This document shows positions 8,820 to 19,738 of a stretch of DNA of 64,000 nt, piece by piece. Under the pieces are notes generated by a model. That model saw nothing but the letters and a program-made list of their open reading frames with translations. It did no database searches and had not been told where the DNA came from. Numbering within the stretch: the first letter of the stretch is position 1; each line of letters starts with the position of its first letter. The position numbers were made by a program, and so were the translations under genes. This stretch comes from Halobacillus fulvus (GTDB lineage: Bacteria; Bacillota; Bacilli; Bacillales; Halobacillaceae), in the NCBI GenBank assembly GCA_004078665.1, contig SCFO01000003.1, forward strand, positions 1-64,000. Reading direction: 5' to 3'.

Positions 8820-9303
8820 TATCTTCCAGGTGGCGGATGCGGACGGGTTTCTGACTATTGGTATCCGGAATGTGGCGGTAAAGCTGGATCAGTAGGAGGC
8901 CGTGCTTGTAGGTCGCTTCGATTTTGTCATGACGGACGGCATAGGGAAGAGAGAGCGTTCGTTCAAAATCTCCACTCGCGATTTCCGATTTGATTTGATG
9001 TCCGCCTTTCTGATTGACGTCGATTCGCCCTTTCAATGTGATTGCGGCCTGATCAACGAACACTTCCACATCTTTCGGATGATTCATACCGGGGATGTTC
9101 ACGAAGCAAAGTACTTCATTATCATATTGATACATATTGACGGCTGGGATCTTCGGTTTCATCACATGCTCGAAGTCTCCCCACATGTCATTTCCTTTCG
9201 TGTCTGGGAAGGAAGCATTTTTCATCATCCCTTCAAAACCGCCCCAGAAATCATCGCTGAAAAAGCGGTCAAGGTTCGATTTCCAATCCTTGAACTGGGT
9301 CAC
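8815..9303 (-). CDS. Hsp20/alpha-crystallin small heat shock protein
   Basis: About 162 residues on the minus strand. An N-terminal region rich in Phe and Trp is followed by an alpha-crystallin domain with V-N-I-P-G-M near its start and the closing A-T-Y-K-H-G-L-L-L-I (the family's A-x-x-x-n-G-v-L pattern). Members are ATP-independent holdases that keep unfolding proteins soluble. GTG at 9303 is the likely start, since GGAGGTGG stands five to eight bases before it; an ATG fifteen bases further upstream would place that sequence inside the coding region. The gene is inserted, in opposite orientation, between pbuG and yebE, and no CIRCE-like operator was seen upstream. Confidence 0.88.
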   Translation of the reverse strand: MTQFKDWKSNLDRFFSDDFWGGFEGMMKNASFPDTKGNDMWGDFEHVMKPKIPAVNMYQYDNEVLCFVNIPGMNHPKDVEVFVDQAAITLKGRIDVNQKGGHQIKSEIASGDFERTLSLPYAVRHDKIEATYKHGLLLIQLYRHIPDTNSQKPVRIRHLEDK

Positions 9304-9467
9304 TCGGACCACCTCCATAAATTGTCGTGAATTGCGGTAAAAAAAGATTGTGTAACGCCCTTTTCATGGTTTATAGTTTATGCATGAAAAACAACTAGGT
9401 GAATGTCCGGGGGATCCATATATAGAATCCCTGTTGAGGAGACATCTAGGCTCAGGGGGATGAAAGA

Positions 9468-10031
9468 ATGGAAAATACCTGGATGATCATTGGGATCATT
9501 TTAGCTGTTAATGTTGTCTATGTCTCTTTCTTTACGTTGCGAATGATTTTTACACTGAAGGGTCAGCGGTACTTTGCTGCGTTTATCAGTATGTTTGAAA
9601 TTGTCGTCTATATATATGGTTTAGGTCTCGTGCTCGATCGTCTCGATCAATGGGAGAATGTCGTCGCGTATGCGGCGGGTTACGGGCTTGGTGTCATTGT
9701 CGGAATGAAGATTGAAGAAAAGCTTGCCTTGGGTTATATTACGGTTAACGTCATTTCGTCAGACCCGGACATTGAATTCACGAAGCGTCTGCGGGAAAAA
9801 GGCTATGGTGTGACAAGTTGGTACGCATACGGAATGGAAGGGGATCGCTTAGCGATGCAGATCCTGACGCCGAGAAAGTACGAACTTCTTTTGTACAAGA
9901 CGATTCGCGATATCGATCCGAAAGCGTTCATCGTAGCTTATGAACCGAAGCAGATTCATGGTGGATTCTGGGCGAAGTCTGTCAAAGGAGGAAAAATCCA
10001 GCATGCCCAAGAACAGCAAAAAGCGCTTTGA
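9468..10031 (+). CDS. yebE: UPF0316/DUF2179 membrane protein YebE
   Basis: A 187-residue protein with three N-terminal membrane helices (about 5-25, 37-57 and 63-83; DUF5698 type), then a cytoplasmic DUF2179 domain. The domain shows I-T-V-N-V-I-S, the [10 protein letters not shown] stretch and the closing [13 protein letters not shown]2179 is a small regulatory-looking domain shared with YitT proteins; its ligand is not known. The gene overlaps the NETI-motif gene by 29 bases. Position between pbuG and purE is the same as B. subtilis yebE, but no purine function is proven. Confidence 0.9.
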   Translation: MENTWMIIGIILAVNVVYVSFFTLRMIFTLKGQRYFAAFISMFEIVVYIYGLGLVLDRLDQWENVVAYAAGYGLGVIVGMKIEEKLALGYITVNVISSDPDIEFTKRLREKGYGVTSWYAYGMEGDRLAMQILTPRKYELLLYKTIRDIDPKAFIVAYEPKQIHGGFWAKSVKGGKIQHAQEQQKAL

Positions 10032-10200
10032 AGTGAAAGAGAATGAAACAATTGACCAATGCCTAGACCGGATGAAAAAAGAAGGTTATATGCCGATCCG
10101 GAGGGCAGAGGAGCCGATTTTCCGTGAAGAAACACGAAACGGGGAAAAGGTGATGGAACCTGTTGGCCGGACGATTGTCTTTCACGCGATAAAACACTAA
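10003..10200 (+). CDS. yebG: NETI motif-containing protein YebG
   Basis: A basic 65-residue protein carrying the motif N-E-T-I near residue 14, followed by a helix [12 protein letters not shown] and a beta-like tail. The function is unknown. The ATG at 10003 was chosen because AAAGGAGGA lies just upstream; the start is embedded in the last codons of yebE, so the two are co-translated. This pair directly before purE is the arrangement in B. subtilis. The stop overlaps the first PurR box of the pur operon. Confidence 0.88.
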   Translation: MPKNSKKRFEVKENETIDQCLDRMKKEGYMPIRRAEEPIFREETRNGEKVMEPVGRTIVFHAIKH

Positions 10201-10243
10201 AACCGAACGATTAAAAAGAACAAAAATAAAATCGTTCGTCATT
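10199..10243 (+). promoter_or_regulatory. PurR operator with two inverted PurBoxes
   Basis: AAACCGAACGATT (from 10200) and, in inverted orientation, AATCGTTCGTCATT (10230-10243) are separated by about 17 bases. This is the spacing and geometry of Bacillus PurR control regions. The site lies directly upstream of the purE promoter, so repression by PurR, relieved by PRPP, is expected. Confidence 0.82.
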
Positions 10244-10247
10244 TGCG

Positions 10248-10277
10248 TTGACATACCTTTTGTGCTCTTGATATGAT
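10248..10277 (+). promoter_or_regulatory. sigma-A promoter of the pur operon
   Basis: TTGACA at 10248-10253 and TATGAT at 10272-10277 have 18-base spacing. The -35 box directly abuts the second PurBox. Confidence 0.82.
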
Positions 10278-10301
10278 GGAGACAGAAATTTCATAAAGGT
10301 A

Positions 10302-10370
10302 CCTCATATAGAGCGGGGATATGGCCCGTTCGTCTCTACCCGGATGCCGTAAATTTCCGGACTATGAGGG
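10302..10370 (+). promoter_or_regulatory. guanine-class purine riboswitch upstream of purE
   Basis: P1 pairs CCTCATA (10302-10308) with TATGAGG (10363-10369). The core has GGATATGG, CTCTACC, the P3 loop CCGTAAA and GACTATG with the guanine-type C. The 3' P1 strand extended to GAGGGGAGT can pair with ACTCCTCTC in the terminator at 10403, giving the antiterminator. Confidence 0.93.
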
Positions 10371-10402
10371 GAGTTCGTTTTTTAATCATGCGCGATACGT
10401 GT

Positions 10403-10454
10403 GCCTGTTTGACTCCTCTCGAAGTAGAGGGAGGTCAAACAGGCTTTTTTATTT
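10403..10454 (+). terminator. riboswitch-controlled terminator before purE
   Basis: A long stem, GCCTGTTTGACTCC paired with its complement ending AAACAGGC at about 10444, is followed by TTTTTT. It separates the riboswitch from purE. Confidence 0.9.
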
Positions 10455-10483
10455 GCCTATAACGAGAAAAGGAAGGGATAGGG

Positions 10484-10975
10484 ATGGCTCAAGTTGGTGT
10501 GATTATGGGAAGCATTTCCGACTGGTCGACGATGAAGGAGGCCTGTGATGTTCTTGATGAGCTGAAGATTCCTTTTGAAAAAGAAATCATCTCGGCTCAC
10601 CGAACACCTGAAGATATGTTTACGTATGCAGAAGAAGCGAGAGCAAAAGGATTGAAGGTGATCATTGCCGGCGCTGGAGGAGCTGCACATCTGCCGGGAA
10701 TGGTCGCCTCGAAGACGACCCTGCCTGTCATCGGCGTACCTGTTCAGTCCAAAGCTTTGCAAGGTCTCGATTCCCTGCTATCGATCGTACAGATGCCTGG
10801 TGGGGTGCCTGTCGCAACGGTCGCGATCGGAAGTGCCGGAGCCAAAAATGCAGGCTTGCTCGCTGCAGAAATGATCGGGGCTTTTGAGGAGCCTGTTGCC
10901 GACCGTCTCGATAAATACCGCAAGCAAATGGTAGAAAAAGTAGAAACGATGAGGAGCGATTTACGTGAAAGCTAA
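10484..10975 (+). CDS. purE: N5-carboxyaminoimidazole ribonucleotide mutase
   Basis: PurE rearranges N5-CAIR to CAIR, the sixth-step carboxylation of purine synthesis together with PurK. The 163-residue protein has the class I signature G-S-x-S-D-W near residues 9-14, S-A-H-R-T-P at 40-45, and the glycine-rich [12 protein letters not shown] near 62-73. It is the first gene of the twelve-gene operon and overlaps purK by 11 bases. A purK gene follows, so this is the mutase and not the single-protein AIR carboxylase. Confidence 0.97.
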   Translation: MAQVGVIMGSISDWSTMKEACDVLDELKIPFEKEIISAHRTPEDMFTYAEEARAKGLKVIIAGAGGAAHLPGMVASKTTLPVIGVPVQSKALQGLDSLLSIVQMPGGVPVATVAIGSAGAKNAGLLAAEMIGAFEEPVADRLDKYRKQMVEKVETMRSDLRES

Positions 10976-12092
10976 TGTGATTCGTCCAGGACAGACCATA
11001 GGAATCCTTGGAGGAGGACAGCTCGGCCGCATGATGGCAGTGGCTGCCCGTCATATGGGCTACCGCATCGCTGTGCTCGACCCGACCGAAGATTGCCCAT
11101 GCGCACAAGTCGCAGATGAACATATACAGGCGGATTACGATGACGTGGACGCCGCTAAACGCCTGAGTGATCTCAGTGATGTCATCACCTATGAATTCGA
11201 AAACGTCGATTTAGAAGTGGCGCGTCTTTTTGAAGAAGAAGGCAAGCTTCCGCAGGGCGCTTATTCTCTTGAAGTGACCCAGAATCGTTCGAAGGAAAAA
11301 GAAGAAGCCGTCAACGCAGGCCTCGCGGTTCCAGAGTACGCCATCATCCATAGTGAACAGGAGCTGCTCGACGCGATCAACTGGATCGGTTATCCGGCTG
11401 TTATCAAAACGATCAGTGGAGGATACGACGGCAAAGGACAGCTTAAATTGGAGACAGAGGACGCTCTTCAGGAATTGAGCTCTTTTCTTAAAGACGGAGG
11501 AACATATATAGTAGAACAGTGGCTTTCTTTCGATCTTGAAATCTCTCAAGTATTCACTAGAGGGATCGATGGTGCGATCACCTATTTCCCTGTTGCTGAG
11601 AATATTCATAAGAACCATATTTTGCATGAAACGCGTGTACCGGCGAATGTCACGGACGATGTTACAGAAAAAGCGAGACAGGCTGTCCGAACGCTGGCGG
11701 ACCAGATGAACATTGTCGGGACGTTTGCTGTAGAAATGTTCGTAAAAGATGAGGCGATTCACATTAACGAAATGGCGCCAAGACCTCACAATTCTGGACA
11801 CTTTACGATTGAAGCCTGTAACGTGTCACAGTTTGAACAGCACATCCGGGCGATTTGTGGCCTGCCGCTAATTCCGGTCCACAGCTTCCCGGCTGCCGTC
11901 ATGGTCAACGTGCTTGGCAAGCATTATGACATTTTAACGTCTAAGGCGGAAAAGTACATCGATCTTCATCTTCATGATTACGGAAAGAAAGAAGCGAGAA
12001 CGAATCGTAAAATGGGGCATGTAACATTCATCGGCAACAGTCTGGAAGAAATCGACGAATCGATCGAAGCCAATCAAATTCATATGTGGTAA
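10965..12092 (+). CDS. purK: N5-carboxyaminoimidazole ribonucleotide synthase
   Basis: PurK is an ATP-grasp enzyme joining bicarbonate to AIR with ATP. The 375-residue product opens with the dinucleotide-like [12 protein letters not shown]. It contains the ATP-grasp stretch [14 protein letters not shown] and ends with the metal-binding [13 protein letters not shown]. Translation starts at GTG 10965 inside the end of purE, which implies coupling. Its length is normal for the family. Confidence 0.97.
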   Translation: MKANVIRPGQTIGILGGGQLGRMMAVAARHMGYRIAVLDPTEDCPCAQVADEHIQADYDDVDAAKRLSDLSDVITYEFENVDLEVARLFEEEGKLPQGAYSLEVTQNRSKEKEEAVNAGLAVPEYAIIHSEQELLDAINWIGYPAVIKTISGGYDGKGQLKLETEDALQELSSFLKDGGTYIVEQWLSFDLEISQVFTRGIDGAITYFPVAENIHKNHILHETRVPANVTDDVTEKARQAVRTLADQMNIVGTFAVEMFVKDEAIHINEMAPRPHNSGHFTIEACNVSQFEQHIRAICGLPLIPVHSFPAAVMVNVLGKHYDILTSKAEKYIDLHLHDYGKKEARTNRKMGHVTFIGNSLEEIDESIEANQIHMW

Positions 12093-12110
12093 CCAACGAG
12101 GAGGAAGACG

Positions 12111-13403
12111 ATGATTGAACGTTATACAAGACCCGAAATGGGCGCGATTTGGACGGAAGAAAATCGCTACCAGGCATGGCTTGAAGTAGAATTGCTGGCC
12201 TGCGAAGCATGGAGTGAACTGGGTGTCATTCCAACAGAGGATGTGAAGAAGCTGCGCGAGAAAGCGAGCTTTGAGATCGAGCGCATCCATGAAATCGAAG
12301 CCGAAACAAGACACGATGTGGTGGCCTTTACACGCGCCGTTTCCGAAACCGTCGGAGAAGAAAGAAAGTGGGTCCATTATGGGTTGACGTCCACAGACGT
12401 TGTCGACACCGCCCTTTCCTATCAGTTGAAGCAGGCGAATGACATCATTCGTCAAGACTTAGTCCGCTTCATCGACATTGTCGGAGAAAAAGCGAAAGAA
12501 CATAAGCACACGGTCATGATGGGGCGTACCCACGGTGTCCACGCTGAGCCGACAACATTCGGACTGAAGCTTGCACTTTATTATGAAGAAATGAAACGTA
12601 ACTTGGAGCGTTTGGACATGGCGATCAAGCAAATCGAGGTCGGGAAGCTCTCCGGTGCTGTTGGTACATATGCCAACATCGATCCATTCGTCGAAGAGTA
12701 TGTCTGTGAAAAGCTTGGCCTTGAGCCAGCTTCTGTTTCCACACAAACATTGCAGCGCGACCGCCATGCGTTTTACGTCTCGACACTCGCTCTGATTGCG
12801 ACATCGATTGAAAAAATCGCCGTGGAAATCCGCGGTCTGCAAAAAACTGAAACACGTGAAGTCGAGGAATTTTTCGCAAAAGGCCAAAAGGGGTCTTCGG
12901 CTATGCCTCATAAACGGAATCCGATTGGTTCTGAGAATATGACGGGTATGGCTCGCGTCCTTCGCGGCGAAATGCTGACGGCATTCGAAAACGTACCGCT
13001 CTGGCACGAACGCGATATTTCGCACTCCTCTGCGGAACGGATCATTTTGCCGGATGCTACGATTGCCCTCAACTATATGTTGAACCGCTTCGGCAACATC
13101 GTGAAAAACTTGACGGTGTTCCCGGAACGCATGCAGGAGAACATGGAAAAGACGTACGGTCTTATCTTCTCCCAGCGTGTACTGCTCACGTTGATCGACG
13201 AAGGAATGGTCCGTGAAGAGGCGTACGACCTCGTCCAGCCTAAGGCGATGGAAGCCTGGGAACGCGGCGTGCCTTTCCGTGACCTGATTGAAGCGGACGA
13301 CAAGATTACATCCACGTTATCGGAAGAGCAGCTTGATGCCTGCTTCGATTACAAGCACCACCTGAAGAACGTCGATCGTATTTTTGACCGGATCGGACTA
13401 TAA
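12111..13403 (+). CDS. purB: adenylosuccinate lyase
   Basis: PurB acts twice: it cleaves SAICAR to AICAR plus fumarate, and adenylosuccinate to AMP plus fumarate. The 430-residue product belongs to the fumarase/aspartase superfamily. It carries the signature [11 protein letters not shown] at 261-271, whose flexible loop serine is catalytic, and T-H-G-V-H-A-E-P at 140-147 with the general acid histidine. The start at 12111 is preceded by GAGGAGG. It lies between purK and purC, as in B. subtilis. Confidence 0.97.
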   Translation: MIERYTRPEMGAIWTEENRYQAWLEVELLACEAWSELGVIPTEDVKKLREKASFEIERIHEIEAETRHDVVAFTRAVSETVGEERKWVHYGLTSTDVVDTALSYQLKQANDIIRQDLVRFIDIVGEKAKEHKHTVMMGRTHGVHAEPTTFGLKLALYYEEMKRNLERLDMAIKQIEVGKLSGAVGTYANIDPFVEEYVCEKLGLEPASVSTQTLQRDRHAFYVSTLALIATSIEKIAVEIRGLQKTETREVEEFFAKGQKGSSAMPHKRNPIGSENMTGMARVLRGEMLTAFENVPLWHERDISHSSAERIILPDATIALNYMLNRFGNIVKNLTVFPERMQENMEKTYGLIFSQRVLLTLIDEGMVREEAYDLVQPKAMEAWERGVPFRDLIEADDKITSTLSEEQLDACFDYKHHLKNVDRIFDRIGL

Positions 13404-13461
13404 AACTATCACCGGGCAGCCTCGTCTGCCCGGATCACATTCTATTTGCGAGGTGTCTTCG

Positions 13462-14184
13462 ATGAAAGGTTCTCTCCTTTATGAAGGAAAAGCGAAAAAA
13501 GTGTATGCAATCACCGATCAGCCTGAACGTCTGATTTTATCTTATAAAAATGATGCCACTGCTTTTAACGGCAAGAAAAAAGACCAGTTTGAAGGCAAAG
13601 GCCGCCTGAATAACTTGATCACCTCTAAACTATTCGATTACTTACATCAACAACAACTGCCCTCCCATTTTATTGAAGCGTTGAATGATACCGAACAAGT
13701 CGTGCAGAAAACGACGATCATTCCTCTTGAAGTCGTCGTCCGAAATGTCGCCGCCGGAAGTATCACAAGAAGACTCGGCATCGAGGAAAAAACACGCTTC
13801 ACCCCGCCGATCATCGAACTATTTTATAAAGAAGATGAACTGGATGACCCGCTGATCAACGATGTTCATGCGTACCATCTGACAGACATCTCAGAAAAAG
13901 AGCTCTCCTTTATTAAAGAACAAGCCTTACTCGTCAACGAACACTTGATTCAACTGTTCAAGGATGTCGGGCTTGAGCTCGTCGATTTCAAGCTCGAATT
14001 CGGAAGACTTAAGGACGGGAGCATCGTCCTTGCTGATGAAATTTCTCCAGACACGTGCCGCCTGTGGGACTTGGAAACAGGGAAGAAAATGGACAAAGAC
14101 GTGTTCCGTGAGAATATCGGCGATTTAGTGGAAACATACGAAGCGATTTTACAACGACTGGAGGAATATACATGCGCAAAGTAA
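13462..14184 (+). CDS. purC: SAICAR synthase
   Basis: PurC couples CAIR and aspartate with ATP to make SAICAR. The 240-residue product has Y-E-G-K-A-K-K-V-Y near the N-terminus (nucleotide-binding G-K-x-K), the G-K-G-R-L-N-N substrate region, the conserved E-V-V-V-R-N, and D-F-K-L-E-F-G near residue 174. The ATG at 13462 follows a GAGGTG ribosome-binding sequence and gives the family N-terminus; a longer upstream reading lacks support. The end overlaps purS by 13 bases. Confidence 0.97.
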   Translation: MKGSLLYEGKAKKVYAITDQPERLILSYKNDATAFNGKKKDQFEGKGRLNNLITSKLFDYLHQQQLPSHFIEALNDTEQVVQKTTIIPLEVVVRNVAAGSITRRLGIEEKTRFTPPIIELFYKEDELDDPLINDVHAYHLTDISEKELSFIKEQALLVNEHLIQLFKDVGLELVDFKLEFGRLKDGSIVLADEISPDTCRLWDLETGKKMDKDVFRENIGDLVETYEAILQRLEEYTCAK

Positions 14185-14417
14185 AGATCTATATCACATT
14201 GAAGGAAGCCGTTCTAGACCCTCAAGGAAAAGCGGTTCAAAACTCACTCCGTTCCCTCGAATATAACAACGTCCAGGAAGTCCGCGTCGGCAAGTATATG
14301 GAAATGATGGTCGAGGATACAGAAGACATCGAAGCGCAAGTCGATCAAATGTGTGACAAGCTGTTAGCGAACCCTGTCATCGAAGACTATTCGTACACGA
14401 TCGAGGAGGTTGTTTAA
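14172..14417 (+). CDS. purS: FGAM synthase subunit PurS
   Basis: An 81-residue small subunit that bridges PurQ and PurL in the three-part Gram-positive formylglycinamidine ribonucleotide synthase. Typical features are K-V-x-I-T-L-K-E-A-V-L-D-P-Q-G-K-A-V, the central L-G-Y-like segment (here L-E-Y-N-N-V-Q-E-V-R-V-G-K) and an acidic tail. The ATG lies within the last codons of purC, and purQ starts immediately after the stop. Confidence 0.95.
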   Translation: MRKVKIYITLKEAVLDPQGKAVQNSLRSLEYNNVQEVRVGKYMEMMVEDTEDIEAQVDQMCDKLLANPVIEDYSYTIEEVV

Positions 14418-15101
14418 GTGAAATTCGCTGTCGTCGTTTTTCCGGGATCCAACTGTGATCGTGATATGTATTTTGCTGCCAAGGATGCGCTTGGGGAAGA
14501 GGCGGACCTTGTCTGGTATTTAGACGCCGATTTGTCCAGCTATGACGCGATCCTCTTGCCAGGAGGATTCTCGTACGGAGATTACCTCCGCTCAGGAGCG
14601 ATTGCCGCAACCTCACCAGTCATTGATCAAATCCGTGAAGCAGCTGAGGCAGGGAAGCCTGTGCTTGGTGTCTGCAATGGCTTCCAGGTGCTGCTTGAGA
14701 TGGGGCTTTTACCAGGGGCGATGCTACCGAATGAAAAGCTGAAGTTCATGTGCCATTTTGAAACGCTCGTCGTCCAGAACAACCAGACGATGTTTACGAG
14801 TCAATACGAAGAATACGAAGAAATTCAAATTCCGATCGCACACGGAGAAGGCAATTATTATTGCGACGAACAGACGTATGAGCAGCTCGTCGAACGTCAG
14901 CAGATTGCCTTTACGTACAAAAACAATCCGAACGGTTCTGTCGGCGACATCGCTGGAATTACGAATGAAGCGGGCAATGTACTCGGAATGATGCCGCACC
15001 CGGAACGTGCCGTAGAAGCTCTGCTCGGAAATGACGACGGATTACGTTTGTTCCAATCGATTTTGACACACTGGAGGAATAACCATGCCATCAATGCTTG
15101 A
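14418..15101 (+). CDS. purQ: FGAM synthase glutaminase subunit PurQ
   Basis: PurQ hydrolyses glutamine and feeds ammonia to PurL. The 227-residue class I amidotransferase has nucleophile Cys86 in G-V-C-N-G-F-Q, with His194 and Glu196 in M-P-H-P-E-R. GTG at 14418 directly follows the purS stop codon, and the GAGGAGG preceding it supports initiation. The 3' end overlaps purL by 17 bases. Confidence 0.97.
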   Translation: MKFAVVVFPGSNCDRDMYFAAKDALGEEADLVWYLDADLSSYDAILLPGGFSYGDYLRSGAIAATSPVIDQIREAAEAGKPVLGVCNGFQVLLEMGLLPGAMLPNEKLKFMCHFETLVVQNNQTMFTSQYEEYEEIQIPIAHGEGNYYCDEQTYEQLVERQQIAFTYKNNPNGSVGDIAGITNEAGNVLGMMPHPERAVEALLGNDDGLRLFQSILTHWRNNHAINA

Positions 15102-17313
15102 GATCAGTCCAGAACAGATTAAACAAGAGAAGCTGTACCGCGACATGGGTCTGACGGATGCGGAATTCGAATCGATCGAAAACATCCTCGGACGTCTGCC
15201 GAATTACACCGAGACTGGCCTGTTTTCCGTCATGTGGTCCGAGCACTGCAGTTATAAAAACTCGAAGCCGCTTTTGAAAAAGTTCCCGACAGAAGGTCCA
15301 GCCGTCCTGCAGGGGCCTGGGGAAGGAGCCGGAATCATCGATATCGGCGATGAACAGGCAGTCGTTTTCAAAATTGAAAGCCACAACCATCCATCCGCTG
15401 TGGAACCTTACCAAGGAGCAGCGACAGGTGTCGGCGGAATCCTCCGTGACGTTTTTTCGATGGGAGCGCGTCCAGTTGCTCTGTTGAACTCTCTCAGGTT
15501 TGGTTCGCTTCAAGAGCCACGCGTCAAATACTTGTTTGAAGAAGTCGTCCGCGGCATCGCCGGGTACGGAAACTGTGTCGGAGTGCCGACAGTAGGTGGA
15601 GAAGTCCAGTTCGATGATGCGTACAACGGCAACCCGCTCGTCAACGCGATGTGTGTCGGTTTGATCGATCATAAAGATATTCAAAAAGGGATCGCAGCCG
15701 GAATCGGCAATACGGTCATGTATGTCGGAGCGAAGACAGGTCGTGACGGGATCCATGGAGCGACGTTCGCTTCAGAAGAGCTGTCCGAAGAATCCGAGGA
15801 AAAGCGTCCATCTGTCCAAGTCGGTGATCCGTTTATGGAAAAACTTCTAATCGAAGCGTGTCTCGACGTCATTCACCATGATGCTCTTGTCGGGATTCAG
15901 GATATGGGTGCGGCCGGTCTCACATCTTCCGCCAGTGAAATGGCCAGTAAAGCCGGAACGGGCATGACGATGAATCTTGATTTGATCCCGCAGCGTGAAA
16001 CGAACATGACGCCTTACGAAATGATGCTTTCGGAATCACAGGAGCGCATGCTTCTCGTCGTCGAAAAAGGCAGAGAAGAAGAGATTGCCCAAGTCTTTCG
16101 TAAGTACAACCTAGAAGCTGTAGCTGTTGGTGAAGTTACCGATACGAAACGCTTCCGTCTCGAGCATAATGGAGAAGTCGCTGCAGATGTACCTGTCGAT
16201 TCATTAGCAGAGGATGCGCCGGTCTATCACCAGCCATCCAAAGTACCCGCTTATTACGAAGAGTTTCAAGCAATGGCGCCTTACCAACCGAACGTGACGG
16301 ATTACACCGAAACGCTACACGGTCTTTTGCGCCAGCCGACGATCGCAAGTAAAGAGTGGGTCTATGATCAGTACGATTCGATGGTTCAAACAAACACTGT
16401 CGTCGCACCAGGTTCTGATGCTGCCGTCCTTCGTGTGAGAGGTACTGACAAAGCGCTCGCGATGACAACCGACTGTAACTCACGCTATATCTACGTCGAT
16501 CCAGAAGTCGGCGGACAGATTGCCGTCGCAGAAGCCGCTCGTAACATCGTTTGCTCCGGTGGTCGTCCGCTCGGTCTGACAGACGGGCTTAACTTCGGTT
16601 CACCAGAGAATCCGGAAATTTTCTGGCAGATGGAGAAGAGTGTGGACGGAATGAGCGAAGCGTGTCGTAAGCTCGAAACACCGGTCATCAGTGGTAACGT
16701 TTCTCTATATAATGAATCCTTCGGTGGCAAGGCGATCTATCCGACACCGATTGTCGGCATGGTCGGGCTGATCGAAAAAACGGAACACATTACACAGTCT
16801 CATATGAAGCAAGCAGGCGATCTCATTTACGTAATCGGGAAAGCGAAGCCGGAATTTGGTGGAAGTGAGCTTCAGGGAATGCTTGAAGGTCGTCATTTCG
16901 GAAAAGCACCAGAATTGGATCTTGAGATTGAAGCGGAACGTCAACAAAAGCTGCTTCATGCCATCCAGTCTGGTCTTGTCCAGTCGGCTCACGACCTTTC
17001 TGAAGGGGGACTTGCTGTCGCGCTTGCGGAAAGCCTATTCGACAACGAGCTCGGCTGTGAAGTCGCGGTCAGTCAGGATGTCGTAACGGAATTGTTCGCA
17101 GAAACACAGTCACGTTTTCTCGTCTCGGTCCGTCCGGAACATCAGGAAGCATTCGAACAAAATGTGGAAGACGCGAACTTGATCGGACTTGTTACGGATG
17201 ATGGAATGTATCGTATCTTTACTGAACAAAAAGCCGTAGTGGAAACGCCGACATCTGAGCTTAAGCAAACGTGGAAAGGGGCGATCCCATGCTTGGTGAA
17301 ATCAAAGGTTTAA
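15085..17313 (+). CDS. purL: FGAM synthase large subunit PurL
   Basis: PurL converts FGAR, ATP and ammonia to FGAM. The 742-residue product is the short PurL form lacking its own glutaminase, consistent with separate purQ and purS genes. Conserved blocks include [19 protein letters not shown] (nucleotide binding), the [11 protein letters not shown] region and a second AIRS-like half with D-L-S-E-G-G-L near residue 638. It overlaps purQ at its start and purF at its end. Confidence 0.97.
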   Translation: MPSMLEISPEQIKQEKLYRDMGLTDAEFESIENILGRLPNYTETGLFSVMWSEHCSYKNSKPLLKKFPTEGPAVLQGPGEGAGIIDIGDEQAVVFKIESHNHPSAVEPYQGAATGVGGILRDVFSMGARPVALLNSLRFGSLQEPRVKYLFEEVVRGIAGYGNCVGVPTVGGEVQFDDAYNGNPLVNAMCVGLIDHKDIQKGIAAGIGNTVMYVGAKTGRDGIHGATFASEELSEESEEKRPSVQVGDPFMEKLLIEACLDVIHHDALVGIQDMGAAGLTSSASEMASKAGTGMTMNLDLIPQRETNMTPYEMMLSESQERMLLVVEKGREEEIAQVFRKYNLEAVAVGEVTDTKRFRLEHNGEVAADVPVDSLAEDAPVYHQPSKVPAYYEEFQAMAPYQPNVTDYTETLHGLLRQPTIASKEWVYDQYDSMVQTNTVVAPGSDAAVLRVRGTDKALAMTTDCNSRYIYVDPEVGGQIAVAEAARNIVCSGGRPLGLTDGLNFGSPENPEIFWQMEKSVDGMSEACRKLETPVISGNVSLYNESFGGKAIYPTPIVGMVGLIEKTEHITQSHMKQAGDLIYVIGKAKPEFGGSELQGMLEGRHFGKAPELDLEIEAERQQKLLHAIQSGLVQSAHDLSEGGLAVALAESLFDNELGCEVAVSQDVVTELFAETQSRFLVSVRPEHQEAFEQNVEDANLIGLVTDDGMYRIFTEQKAVVETPTSELKQTWKGAIPCLVKSKV

Positions 17314-18701
17314 ACGAAGAGTGCGGAATATTCGGAGTCTGGGGACATCCGGAATCCGCGCAGCTCACCTACTACGGACTTCATGCTCTTCAGCACCGTG
17401 GCCAGGAAGGCGCGGGTATCGTAACGTCTGACGGGGAGCAGCTGAAGCTTGCCAAAGGGCATGGATTGATCAACGAAGTCTTTTCACAAGATCAGCTCAA
17501 GGATCTGAAAGGTCATGCGTCGATCGGTCACGTCCGCTACGCAACGGCAGGAGACGGCGGCTATGAAAATATTCAGCCGCTCATGTTCCGTTCCCAAACA
17601 GGCGGCCTTGCGCTCGCTCACAACGGGAACCTCGTCAACGCTCAAGCTTTGAAAAGTCAGCTTGAAGCACAGGGAAGCATTTTACAGACGACCTCTGATA
17701 CAGAGGTTGTCGCTCACCTGATCCGCCGGGCTCGTCATCTTCCGCTCGAGCATGCGATTGCCGAGGCGTTGTCGATGATTAAAGGAGCTTACGCATTCCT
17801 AGTCATGACCGAGGATCAGATGTTTGTCGCCAATGATCCGCGCGGACTGCGTCCATTGTCACTCGGCCGTCTTGGAGATTCGTGGATCGTATCTTCTGAG
17901 ACATGTGCTTTCGATGTGATCGGTGCCGAATATGAACGTGAAATCAAACCGGGTGAACTGTTGATCATTTCGGATGAAGGCGTGCAGTCGACGCGTTTCT
18001 CCGCTCCGATCCAGCGAACGCTCTGCTCGATGGAGTACGTTTATTTTTCAAGACCGGATAGCAATGTCGATGGAAAAAATGTTCACGCCTCAAGAAAAAG
18101 AATGGGCAAAACGTTAGCGAAAGAGGCACCGATTGAAGCGGATGTCGTCACAGGAGTGCCCGATTCAAGCATATCCGCTGCGATCGGATACGCGGAGGAA
18201 TCTGGACTCCCTTACGAGCTCGGATTAATCAAAAACCGCTACGTCGGCCGGACATTCATCCAGCCGTCACAGGAGCTGAGAGAACAGGGCGTCAAAATGA
18301 AGCTTTCCGCTGTCCGTGGAATTGTAGAAGGCAAACGTGTCGTCATGGTCGACGATTCGATCGTTCGCGGAACGACAAGCCGTCGGATCGTCAAAATGCT
18401 TAAGGAAGCAGGAGCGAAGGAAGTGCATGTCCGCATCGCTTCTCCGCCGATTCAGAATCCTTGCTACTACGGAATTGATACGTCGAACAGTGGCGAGCTG
18501 ATTGCAGCCAACCACTCGATTGAAGAAATCCAGGAGCTGATCGAGGCAGACAGTCTCGCCTTTTTATCAGAAGAAGGTTTGCAGCACTCGATTTATCAAG
18601 GGGAAGAGTCGATCGAGCATGGTCCATGCATGGCATGCTTTACCGGAAACTACCCGACAGAAATTTATCCGAATACGGTTCACCCTTATGAGAAGGTGTA
18701 A
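17289..18701 (+). CDS. purF: amidophosphoribosyltransferase
   Basis: PurF commits PRPP to purine synthesis by making phosphoribosylamine. The ATG at 17289 gives an 11-residue propeptide ([11 protein letters not shown]) before Cys12, the Ntn-hydrolase nucleophile exposed by autocleavage. GGAAAGGGG precedes this start. The phosphoribosyltransferase motif [12 protein letters not shown] is present. Cysteines in L-C-S-M-E-Y, N-P-C-Y-Y-G and G-P-C-M-A-C-F correspond to the [4Fe-4S] ligands of the Bacillus enzyme, so this is the oxygen-labile iron-sulfur type. It overlaps purL by 25 bases. Confidence 0.97.
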   Translation: MLGEIKGLNEECGIFGVWGHPESAQLTYYGLHALQHRGQEGAGIVTSDGEQLKLAKGHGLINEVFSQDQLKDLKGHASIGHVRYATAGDGGYENIQPLMFRSQTGGLALAHNGNLVNAQALKSQLEAQGSILQTTSDTEVVAHLIRRARHLPLEHAIAEALSMIKGAYAFLVMTEDQMFVANDPRGLRPLSLGRLGDSWIVSSETCAFDVIGAEYEREIKPGELLIISDEGVQSTRFSAPIQRTLCSMEYVYFSRPDSNVDGKNVHASRKRMGKTLAKEAPIEADVVTGVPDSSISAAIGYAEESGLPYELGLIKNRYVGRTFIQPSQELREQGVKMKLSAVRGIVEGKRVVMVDDSIVRGTTSRRIVKMLKEAGAKEVHVRIASPPIQNPCYYGIDTSNSGELIAANHSIEEIQELIEADSLAFLSEEGLQHSIYQGEESIEHGPCMACFTGNYPTEIYPNTVHPYEKV

Positions 18702-18718
18702 GGAAAGGAAGGTCGTCC

Positions 18719-19738
18719 ATGAGTCAATCCTATAAACAGGCAGGTGTCGATGTCGAGGCGGGGTATGAAGCCGTCGAACGGATGAAAAAACACGTCTCGA
18801 GAACGATGCGCAAAGAAGTTCTCGGAGGTCTCGGTGCTTTTGCCGGTCTATTCGATATTAGCGGGATGAGCTACAAGCATCCGGTGCTCGTCACAGGTAC
18901 AGATGGTGTCGGAACAAAATTGAAGCTCGCATTTGAAATGGATAAGCACGATACAATAGGCGTCGATGTCGTCGCGATGTGTGTCAACGACATCGTCGCC
19001 CAAGGAGCGGATCCACTTTTATTCCTCGATTATATCGCCTGCGGAAAAAATGATCCGGCCCGTATTGAACAGATCGTCAAGGGCATTGCAGACGGATGTG
19101 AACAATCAGGAGCGGCTCTTGTCGGCGGAGAAACAGCAGAGATGCCGGGGATGTACGACCCTGATGAATACGACCTTGCCGGCTTTGTCGTCGGAATGGC
19201 AGATAAAGAGAACATTTTGACAGGGGAGGGAGTGAAGCCGGGCGACGTGCTGGTCGGTTTGCCGTCATCCGGTGTCCATTCCAACGGCTTTTCCCTCGTC
19301 AGACGGATCATTGAAGATAAAGGAATCGATCTCAGCGATGCAGCAGAGTTCGACCGCCCGATCGGAGAAGAGCTTCTGACACCGACGAAAATCTATGTCA
19401 AAGCGATCCAGGAGCTTAAGGAGAACGTCTCTGTGAAGAGCATCGCGCACATTACCGGTGGCGGATTCTACGAGAACATCCCACGCGCCCTTCCGCAAGG
19501 GTATGGTGTTCAAGTCGACCGCTCCCAGTGGACGCCTCCACGCATTTTCGACTTTTTACAAAAAGAAGGGAACCTCCCATTAGACGAGATGTACGGTGTA
19601 TTTAACATGGGGATTGGGATGGTTGCCATTATCGAAGAAGAAGAGATAGAACCCGCACTGAAAGCTTTAGAGAAAGCGGGAGAGTCGCCAGTCGTCATCG
19701 GACACGTCACAGAGCAGGAAGGAATTCGCTGGTCATGA
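18719..19738 (+). CDS. purM: phosphoribosylformylglycinamidine cyclo-ligase
   Basis: PurM closes the imidazole ring, FGAM plus ATP giving AIR. The 339-residue product shows the AIRS-family blocks [35 protein letters not shown] and [12 protein letters not shown]. Its stop overlaps the purN start by four bases. The gene is full length and in the standard operon position. Confidence 0.97.
   Translation: MSQSYKQAGVDVEAGYEAVERMKKHVSRTMRKEVLGGLGAFAGLFDISGMSYKHPVLVTGTDGVGTKLKLAFEMDKHDTIGVDVVAMCVNDIVAQGADPLLFLDYIACGKNDPARIEQIVKGIADGCEQSGAALVGGETAEMPGMYDPDEYDLAGFVVGMADKENILTGEGVKPGDVLVGLPSSGVHSNGFSLVRRIIEDKGIDLSDAAEFDRPIGEELLTPTKIYVKAIQELKENVSVKSIAHITGGGFYENIPRALPQGYGVQVDRSQWTPPRIFDFLQKEGNLPLDEMYGVFNMGIGMVAIIEEEEIEPALKALEKAGESPVVIGHVTEQEGIRWS

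Noticed and set aside
17271-17288. PurF start at 17271
   Set aside because: It would lengthen the propeptide. The ATG at 17289 gives the standard 11-residue propeptide before Cys12 and has the better ribosome-binding site.
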